Virus record (IMG/VR): IMGVR_UViG_3300021440_000100
Location: 1 to 27,364 of that record
Strand: one strand, 5' to 3'
Length of the DNA stretch: 27,364 nt
From: a virus
The translations under genes were made by a program, and so were the position numbers. The notes under the pieces are model-generated. The model worked only from the letters and a program-made list of their open reading frames with translations, was not told the DNA's origin and searched no databases. Positions 22,148-27,364 of the stretch are shown here, one piece after another (position 1 is the first letter of the stretch; every line of letters starts with the position of its first letter).

Positions 22148-24232
22148 ATGAAAAAAACAATATTATTAATACTGCTCTTGTGCGGGGTGGTGAGTGGTAG
22201 CCCTTTACAGTATTATAATAAATATGTAATTGATACACTGCAAAAACCAGTTGTTATCCTTACCTTTGATGACGCTTTTGTTGATAACTATGTTAATGTT
22301 GTCCCTAAACTTGATTCAATGGGTTTTAAAGCATCGTTTTTTACTAACGGTTCTTTCGTAGGTGGTCCAACATATACTGTCGACGCAAATTTATCATCAA
22401 TGACCATCCAGCAACTAAAGTACGTTCAATCGCATGGACACGATATAGTCAATCACGGATTTACTCACTTGACGCTGACAAGCAAAACAAAAGATCAAGT
22501 ACTCGCTGAGATCAATAATAACAAAACATTTCTTAGTATTAATCATTTTTACGGCAATGATCTTTTCGCTCTCCCCGGAGGTGCTTATGATGCAACTGTT
22601 AACGGGTATATTGATACCGTGGTATCGTTTTCCCGCACAATAAACGGGACACCTTTTTATACAAATATTGGTAACACTAGAAATTTTAATTTGTATACAG
22701 ATACTATAATGTGGATCGACAGAGTGGCAGGTACAGTAGCACAATATAAAGCCGGCATTGATTCGATACACACCAGAACTGATAAACAGAGGGTTTACAT
22801 ATTTCTATTCCATTCTGTCAGTGATGCGTATGCTGGCGCGGGTGGAATTGGCGTAAACCAGTTTGATACTTTAATGAGATATGTAAAGCAGAAAAGTGAT
22901 AGTTCAAAAATACAAGTTCTTTCCTTGCGTCAGTTTTTTGGTTCGAACATTGCAATTAATAGAGGATCTGACAGTATCGTAAAAGTTAATCAAGTGATCC
23001 AATTAAACGGTTTCGGATTTAAGAACTCAGGAATTATCACTAATTGTAAGGTCATATCGCAAGCAGATGATTACATAAATGTACTTGTTCCAAATAAGCA
23101 AGGTGCTTGTACTCTGTCAATAACTAATTCTGATAGTAAAAACGTAAAATATCCTTTAACAATATCAGGCGCTTTATCAAAACTAGCGTTAATTACTAAT
23201 TCAACAAATGCCTATTCTTACACTGTAAATAGATCATTAGCCGATTCAAATTTTGCGCACTTCCCCGTTTGGTTAAATTTATCAAAACTTACAGGACAAC
23301 AAGATAATTACAGCGTTTCAGGATACTATAACGGAAGTAAGCTGCCTAAATGGTCTGAATCAATAGGTTCTAATAATGGTTCTGTTTTTGTTGACGGCAC
23401 CGTATCAACAGACACCAGCTCAAAGTATACTTTTTATACCGGAGCAATGGCGGATACAAGTAATAAAACTGCATTCACGAATAGCAGTTGTGCTGTGCGA
23501 TTTGCTTTTGATAGCAGCGCGGGAAATCCGGTTGACATATGCGGAAACACTACCGGGTTGTCTATCACAGGGACTTTCGGAAGAGATTCTGCTGGGGCTT
23601 ATGGCAATAGTAAAGCCTGGAAATTTAATTCTGGCGCCGGGGTAACCGGTACATTGGCAACATTGGCAAATGCAACAAAGTTTACTCTTGAAATGTGGAT
23701 TAAAATTGACACAAAATTAGGAAACAATAGGTGCATTTTTACAATAAATTCTGGTGCCGGAGGATCGATATTATTACAACCAACTCCTGCGAGTATTTCT
23801 TTTGGTTTTGCTGGTGGTTACGCAACATGTCCTACTTTTTACGACTACTGTACTCTCAACGACTGGCATTTAATCCACTTTATATATAATGGTTCAGGTG
23901 CAACTCAACCAGATCGATGGAAAATGGTGATAGATGGAGTTGACAGAACGAGCGCTATAACTTTTACAACACCATTTGGTACAGAGATAACGGCATCAAC
24001 AACATATCAACTCGGTATAGCTGCTTACCCAATCGTTTGCTTGATGGATGATTTTAGGCTATATACAGACAATAAATCTATTAAGTGGTGCTCTACTATG
24101 TGGGATAATTACACTGATCCTAATTTTGTTTTCAACAATTATTCAACTTACACATCCACCGGCTCGGCGGACAAATGGTCATCATATCGAGGGACTGGTA
24201 AATACGCAGCGTTCAAACGTGCGTGGAAATAA
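22148..24232 (+). CDS. secreted polysaccharide deacetylase with LamG-like end
   Basis: The 694-residue product has a signal peptide (1-17) and a NodB/CE4 deacetylase (about 34-265) whose metal and catalytic motifs are present: TFDD (39-42, Asp41/Asp42), HGFTH (103-107, His103/His107), FALPGGAYD (about 140-148) and IFLFHSV (His222). A short Ig/IPT-like beta part (about 270-340) follows, then a DUF2341-like segment (about 355-440) and a LamG-like concanavalin fold (about 470-690). It should remove acetyl groups from a glycan outside the cytoplasm. The gene is visibly richer in A+T, with different codon choice (AGA, TCA, AAT), than its neighbours, a sign of recent acquisition. It follows the holin candidate without a gap. 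Confidence 0.85.
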   Translation: MKKTILLILLLCGVVSGSPLQYYNKYVIDTLQKPVVILTFDDAFVDNYVNVVPKLDSMGFKASFFTNGSFVGGPTYTVDANLSSMTIQQLKYVQSHGHDIVNHGFTHLTLTSKTKDQVLAEINNNKTFLSINHFYGNDLFALPGGAYDATVNGYIDTVVSFSRTINGTPFYTNIGNTRNFNLYTDTIMWIDRVAGTVAQYKAGIDSIHTRTDKQRVYIFLFHSVSDAYAGAGGIGVNQFDTLMRYVKQKSDSSKIQVLSLRQFFGSNIAINRGSDSIVKVNQVIQLNGFGFKNSGIITNCKVISQADDYINVLVPNKQGACTLSITNSDSKNVKYPLTISGALSKLALITNSTNAYSYTVNRSLADSNFAHFPVWLNLSKLTGQQDNYSVSGYYNGSKLPKWSESIGSNNGSVFVDGTVSTDTSSKYTFYTGAMADTSNKTAFTNSSCAVRFAFDSSAGNPVDICGNTTGLSITGTFGRDSAGAYGNSKAWKFNSGAGVTGTLATLANATKFTLEMWIKIDTKLGNNRCIFTINSGAGGSILLQPTPASISFGFAGGYATCPTFYDYCTLNDWHLIHFIYNGSGATQPDRWKMVIDGVDRTSAITFTTPFGTEITASTTYQLGIAAYPIVCLMDDFRLYTDNKSIKWCSTMWDNYTDPNFVFNNYSTYTSTGSADKWSSYRGTGKYAAFKRAWK

Positions 24233-24253
24233 AAAATGCGGCGCGAAGCCGCA
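24231..24253 (-). terminator. strong leftward terminator of replication operon
   Basis: On the minus strand TGCGGC (24253-24248), a TTCGC loop and GCCGCA (24242-24237) are followed by six T residues (24236-24231). This is a classic rho-independent terminator three bases after the TGA of the last leftward gene. It lies just after the deacetylase stop, between convergent operons. In the rightward direction it lacks a T run, so it would stop rightward transcription poorly. Confidence 0.85.
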
Positions 24254-24256
24254 AAT

Positions 24257-24454
24257 TCAGATTCCTACCTTTCTTAATATCTCGTCAGCTTTATTTTTCT
24301 GCTTTACAGGATCATATAATGACTCCCTATACGCTATAGCCCGTTTCTCTTTTAGTTTTGCGTACTTAATAGGGTCGTTTTTTATCTTATTGTACAATTT
24401 AGAAGTACGCTCCGAAATAGTCATTGCTCTTTCTCCAATTAATTTTCGTGACAT
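24257..24454 (-). CDS. small basic helical protein, unknown
   Basis: A 65-residue product starting at ATG 24454, with GGGGAG about eight bases upstream. A GTG six codons earlier (24472) lacks a site. It is almost all helix and rich in Lys, Arg and Glu, with a long KIKNDPIKYAKLKEKRAIAY run (about 22-41). The DPIKYAKLKEK pattern is typical of small phage proteins with HNH- or HTH-like repeats (N-x-x-x-Y-x-x-L-K), although no nuclease residues are present. It is the last gene before the terminator. It overlaps the upstream zinc-ribbon gene by 16 bases. Confidence 0.65.
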   Translation of the reverse strand: MSRKLIGERAMTISERTSKLYNKIKNDPIKYAKLKEKRAIAYRESLYDPVKQKNKADEILRKVGI

Positions 24455-24678
24455 TTCATTTTCTCCCCGCACTTAACGCAATACTGATCTCTCCCGCTAC
24501 CACTTTTCCACGTCTCGCCGCACTCGCAGCGGTACTCGGAGCGCGTGTCAATTGGCGCAGCGGGCGGTATTATAGGTATAGACTCTACAACGCGTTCCCA
24601 CGATTCTTGTACCGCCCGCCGTCCAGAATCCCCGTAAATAAATTCCTCCACCCTGTCAACGTCTTCCCTTAGTCCCAT
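24439..24678 (-). CDS. zinc-ribbon protein, unknown
   Basis: A 79-residue protein starting at ATG 24678, with AAGGAG nine bases upstream, inside the polymerase stop region. The first 40 residues are helical and charged (MGLREDVDRVEEFIYG), followed by a Pro-rich linker (SIPIIPPAAPID). The C-terminal 30 residues have CECG ... CVKCG and a final CHEN: a small zinc ribbon with Cys pairs CxC and CxxC. Such proteins often bind nucleic acid or another replication protein. The longer reading of the frame (start at 24726) would lie inside the polymerase gene and has no SD. Function unknown. Confidence 0.7.
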   Translation of the reverse strand: MGLREDVDRVEEFIYGDSGRRAVQESWERVVESIPIIPPAAPIDTRSEYRCECGETWKSGSGRDQYCVKCGEKMKCHEN

Positions 24679-24679
24679 G

Positions 24680-26863
24680 CTATAACTCCTTTTTATAACG
24701 TTTACCGCGCCATCCGCCAGCCGCACGTATCGGCCAGTCTTTACACCATTCGGGCAGCGCGCCCATTAGTTTCTCCATTTCGTCAATCGTCCCCCAGCCC
24801 TCTGGAACCTCGCAACATATTTCGTCATGGACGTGGAGTACTATAGGGTATCCCGCCGAGTCAAGATTTAATAATGCATTCGCGAGTATGTCCCGCGCGG
24901 TAGCCTGTACGATATTTTCTGTCAACTTACCGCCGTAAGTATCTATACGCTCCCAGCCTGTCATGCTATTACCCATAAACGTAAGCTTGCTAACTTCTTT
25001 ACCCCACGGCGTCAACTCCTGATGCAGCCTTGGGTTGTGGTAGTAAAGTATGCGCCCGCTCAATAGCCTCAAGTGCAGTATGTCATTTTGCACCTGAAAT
25101 TTAATACCTTGATACTCAAAGCAATTACCCGGGTATTGTACCGCAAGTTTCGCGCAGTCCTCAATTTTATACCAGAATTGTACGATAGCCGGAGATGCTG
25201 CACGCCACGCTTTAATGCCGTCGCGAATCTCCTGCTCGCTTAGGTATTTATCCGCCCCAAATTGCATCCACGCCCCATAGCCCCCTTGGTAGCCGCTGGC
25301 GAGCTCGGCGACTTTTCCAACCTTCTTGCGCATCGGGTGGTGCTCATTGGTCTCCCGCTTCACGCGCAAAAACTCTTCAAATGGTATCCCCGTAATTTTA
25401 CTCGCCGACATCTCGTAAATCTTACCATGCGTTTTAAATACGTCGATACGCCATTGCTCTCCGGCAAGGCACGCAAGTACAACCGCCTCAATTGCGCTGT
25501 AATCCGAGCATATAAAATCGTATCCAGGCGCGGGTATAAATAATCCGCGTAAAGCCCCGGAAATACTTTCCATTATGTCAGGCCCCGGCGGCCCGCCGGA
25601 TAGAAAAGCATCCGCAAGATCAGGATCACCGCCGGGTAGGTTTTGTGGCTGCGGGCCACGGCCAGCCCAGCGCCCGGTACGATCCGCCCCGTAGTACTGC
25701 AGTATCCAACGGATGCGGTTGTCCATGCAAAGGCGATCCGATATAGAGTACAATTTTTTACATGAGGATAATGATAGTATTTGCCGCAATTCCAGTACCC
25801 TACGCTGCGATGGTGTAATACCGGGTAATGCAAGCGCGCGCTCGACGTTCTCCGCGTCAAGGTTCGCGAGGCCGAGTTTAAGCCAGTCAAGCATTTTAGC
25901 AACCTCACTACCAGTATTTACCGCGCCACCGGTTATATCCTGCAGCTCCTTAACGTACTTAACGGTCTCGCGCTCGTAAATATCTATAAGCCGCTGTAAT
26001 GCCGGTACGTCAATATACACACCACGGTCATTTATGCGCTGGTCAAGCTCCCACACTTTTTGCTCGAACGGTATGAGCGGGGGGAGTTTAGACATTGCCT
26101 CTACTTCAGCGTCAACGTCGCGTATATTATATTCGTAAAATTTCGGCCCGTCTATTGGGTCGAGGCGTGGGTCGTTACGACCTATCACCCGAAAAGGTTC
26201 GGGTGGGTCTATGACTACCTCAAATCCGGGCGGTATCGTACGCGATTTTAGAAAAGCTATGCAACCATCGCGTGTACTTTTATACCCAATAATATGAGGA
26301 AATCTATACCCCGGGAAGTTTACTTTATCCCCTAGTTTAAATTTCCTTAGTGGCGATGGAGATATACGTATTATATTATTAACCTGTGATAGAACCCAGT
26401 CCCTTTCTTTTTTACCCTGTTGTGGTACACTAAACTTATTTATAAGCCGCTTACCGTCCTTTAATTTTTCATGCGTCAATTTAAGTACCGCCCCGGCTTT
26501 CTCCAGTGACCCAGGAAGTCCGTAAACGCGAGCGAGCACCGACGGATCGACAAATTGACCTAATGGTATACGCCCTCGTGATATACCGTATTCAAAGGGG
26601 CTATTCCATGCAGCTACTTTTTCCCTGCGAGCTATTGCATCCCACAGGTCCTTCGGCTCTGGCATCCCTTCAATCCATAGCTGCGTGGGGCCGTCATTAA
26701 TTTTGTAAGCGAGGGAGAGTATACGAGTGCTTGGGTGCTCGGCGTAAACCGCGGAGCCCACTATTTCTATACCGGATTTTCCTTTACGTATAGGATGCGG
26801 TTTTCCGTCAGGCCCCGTATAATACCCGACCTCGCTGTAGGTCTCATAGTCAATGTGGATCAT
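24680..26863 (-). CDS. DNA polymerase, family A, with 3'-5' exonuclease
   Basis: The phage replicative polymerase, 727 residues from ATG 26863 (a GTG at 26875 adds four). Numbering from the GTG, exonuclease residues are Asp9 and Glu11 (HIDYETYSE), a WNSPFEYG block (90-97; Glu95 where most have Asp) and YNIRDVDAE (249-257). The polymerase has Y-x-ADRTGRWAGRGPQPQNLP (about 395-414), motif A SDYSAIEA (Asp458), motif B RKKVGKVAELASGYQGG (516-532) and motif C HVHDEI (Asp684). An added segment of about 70 residues (171-243) lies between exonuclease motifs. ATG 26863 overlaps the stop of an 11-codon micro-ORF. It is the core gene of the leftward operon. Confidence 0.95.
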   Translation of the reverse strand: MIHIDYETYSEVGYYTGPDGKPHPIRKGKSGIEIVGSAVYAEHPSTRILSLAYKINDGPTQLWIEGMPEPKDLWDAIARREKVAAWNSPFEYGISRGRIPLGQFVDPSVLARVYGLPGSLEKAGAVLKLTHEKLKDGKRLINKFSVPQQGKKERDWVLSQVNNIIRISPSPLRKFKLGDKVNFPGYRFPHIIGYKSTRDGCIAFLKSRTIPPGFEVVIDPPEPFRVIGRNDPRLDPIDGPKFYEYNIRDVDAEVEAMSKLPPLIPFEQKVWELDQRINDRGVYIDVPALQRLIDIYERETVKYVKELQDITGGAVNTGSEVAKMLDWLKLGLANLDAENVERALALPGITPSQRRVLELRQILSLSSCKKLYSISDRLCMDNRIRWILQYYGADRTGRWAGRGPQPQNLPGGDPDLADAFLSGGPPGPDIMESISGALRGLFIPAPGYDFICSDYSAIEAVVLACLAGEQWRIDVFKTHGKIYEMSASKITGIPFEEFLRVKRETNEHHPMRKKVGKVAELASGYQGGYGAWMQFGADKYLSEQEIRDGIKAWRAASPAIVQFWYKIEDCAKLAVQYPGNCFEYQGIKFQVQNDILHLRLLSGRILYYHNPRLHQELTPWGKEVSKLTFMGNSMTGWERIDTYGGKLTENIVQATARDILANALLNLDSAGYPIVLHVHDEICCEVPEGWGTIDEMEKLMGALPEWCKDWPIRAAGGWRGKRYKKEL

Positions 26864-26895
26864 AGTATCATCCACGCTATCATAGTTTTAATCAT
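26860..26895 (-). CDS. 11-codon coupled micro-ORF before polymerase
   Basis: ATG at 26895 to TGA at 26862-26860 encodes MIKTMIAWMIL. It has a strong SD (AAGGGGGGAG, 26909-26900) four bases upstream, whereas the polymerase start has only a weak GGA. Its ATG overlaps the stop of the upstream gene (ATGA, 26895-26892) and its TGA overlaps the polymerase ATG (ATGA, 26863-26860). It is too short for gene finders. Its likely use is translational coupling that sets polymerase level, although the peptide is hydrophobic and could be a product itself. Support is from the sequence layout alone. Confidence 0.5.
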   Translation of the reverse strand: MIKTMIAWMIL

Positions 26896-27098
26896 AACAC
26901 TCCCCCCTTATGTGCCAACTCAAGCAGCTGCTTACCTAAATCCGATGAGGCTTTTATAGATATATAATACCCGTCGTCGCATACCCCATGCTCTACAATA
27001 TTTTTTACGTCTACCTCGATATTTATAGTATCATCGTAGCAATCATAGTACACGTGCTCATTGTCATCTGATAGCACTATAGTTGATTTAGTTGACAT
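26892..27098 (-). CDS. small acidic protein, unknown
   Basis: A 68-residue acidic protein with the start supported by GGAGGT at 27113-27108. It is beta-rich with many Asp, Tyr and Val (HVYYDCYDDTINIEVDVKNI) and closes with a helix (SSDLGKQLLELAHKGG). Small acidic proteins like this are common in phage early regions. Some inhibit host or defence enzymes, but nothing here shows that. Its last codons AAG GGG GGA GTG hold the SD of the micro-ORF, and its TGA overlaps that ORF's ATG. It overlaps the upstream gene by 11 bases. Confidence 0.75.
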   Translation of the reverse strand: MSTKSTIVLSDDNEHVYYDCYDDTINIEVDVKNIVEHGVCDDGYYISIKASSDLGKQLLELAHKGGVL

Positions 27099-27342
27099 AT
27101 TTAATTACCTCCAGTACACCGCAAATAATAAAAGAGATCCCAGCCGCACAGATCAACCATCTAATTATTGTGTGCGCGCTTTGTTTGTGGTAGTAAGCAT
27201 CCCCGCCGGTGGCCAGCTTACGGTTGCGGTCGCGCATGAGGGCGTTGCGTTGTTTTTTAGTCATAAGTTTATTACGTAGCGCTACGTAATCGCCGGATTC
27301 CTGGTACTCAAATACAATAGCGTCAAAAATCTTCTTATTCAT
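27088..27342 (-). CDS. small membrane protein, unknown
   Basis: The 84-residue product has AAAGGAG seven bases before its ATG. The first 50 residues are charged and helical (VALRNKLMTKKQRNALMRDR), followed by a hydrophobic segment (about 59-79, IIRWLICAAGISFIICGVLE), and end in YVN. It is one predicted membrane helix with a basic cytoplasmic part (positive-inside). No family is recognised. It is the first visible gene of the leftward operon. The promoter must lie beyond the window, because only 22 bases remain after the start. Confidence 0.7.
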   Translation of the reverse strand: MNKKIFDAIVFEYQESGDYVALRNKLMTKKQRNALMRDRNRKLATGGDAYYHKQSAHTIIRWLICAAGISFIICGVLEVIKYVN

Positions 27343-27364
27343 ATAGATACTCCTTTAAGTAAAG

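Overview
The window is part of a tailed-phage (Caudoviricetes) genome or prophage. Its head module is lambda-like and its tail is long. Dense ATGA-type gene overlaps, good Shine-Dalgarno (SD) sites and sigma70-like promoters point to a bacterial host. A membrane-anchored protein with an outer-membrane-like C-terminus suggests a Gram-negative host, but the phylum cannot be read from the sequence. No integrase, repressor, tRNA gene, IS element or CRISPR array is visible, so lifestyle is undecided.

Layout. Bases 1-272 hold a promoter, a candidate ~95-nt RNA ending in a terminator, and a structured leader. The rightward structural operon follows: two small genes, terminase small and large subunits, a small gene, a gpW-like head-joining protein, a small beta-rich protein, the portal, and a ClpP protease-zinc ribbon-scaffold-capsid fusion. 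Next come a decoration protein, neck and tail-completion proteins, and the major tail protein. The tail assembly chaperone has a -1 frameshift extension and is followed by the tape measure, three tail-tip proteins and a beta-helix fiber. A DUF7448-like gene with its own promoter is inserted on the opposite strand between terminase and gpW.

From about 20029 a second rightward block, with a plausible promoter, carries an exported protein, a GH108 muramidase, a one-TM protein, a spanin-like protein, a two-TM holin candidate and an AT-rich secreted polysaccharide deacetylase with LamG-like C-terminus. A leftward replication block converges on it (27342 to 24257): a membrane protein, a small acidic protein, an 11-codon micro-ORF, a family A DNA polymerase, a zinc-ribbon protein and a small basic protein. 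It ends at a strong leftward terminator.

Main points of interest: (1) the protease-scaffold-capsid polyprotein with a strong internal in-frame start exactly at a zinc ribbon, a likely fused version of lambda C/Nu3/E; (2) a hidden 128-codon Cys-rich chaperone extension behind an A9 slippery run; (3) a candidate phage small RNA at the left end; (4) an 11-codon micro-ORF linked by ATGA overlaps on both sides to the polymerase; (5) the independently transcribed DUF7448 cargo gene; (6) a possible one-protein spanin and a foreign-looking deacetylase in the lysis region.
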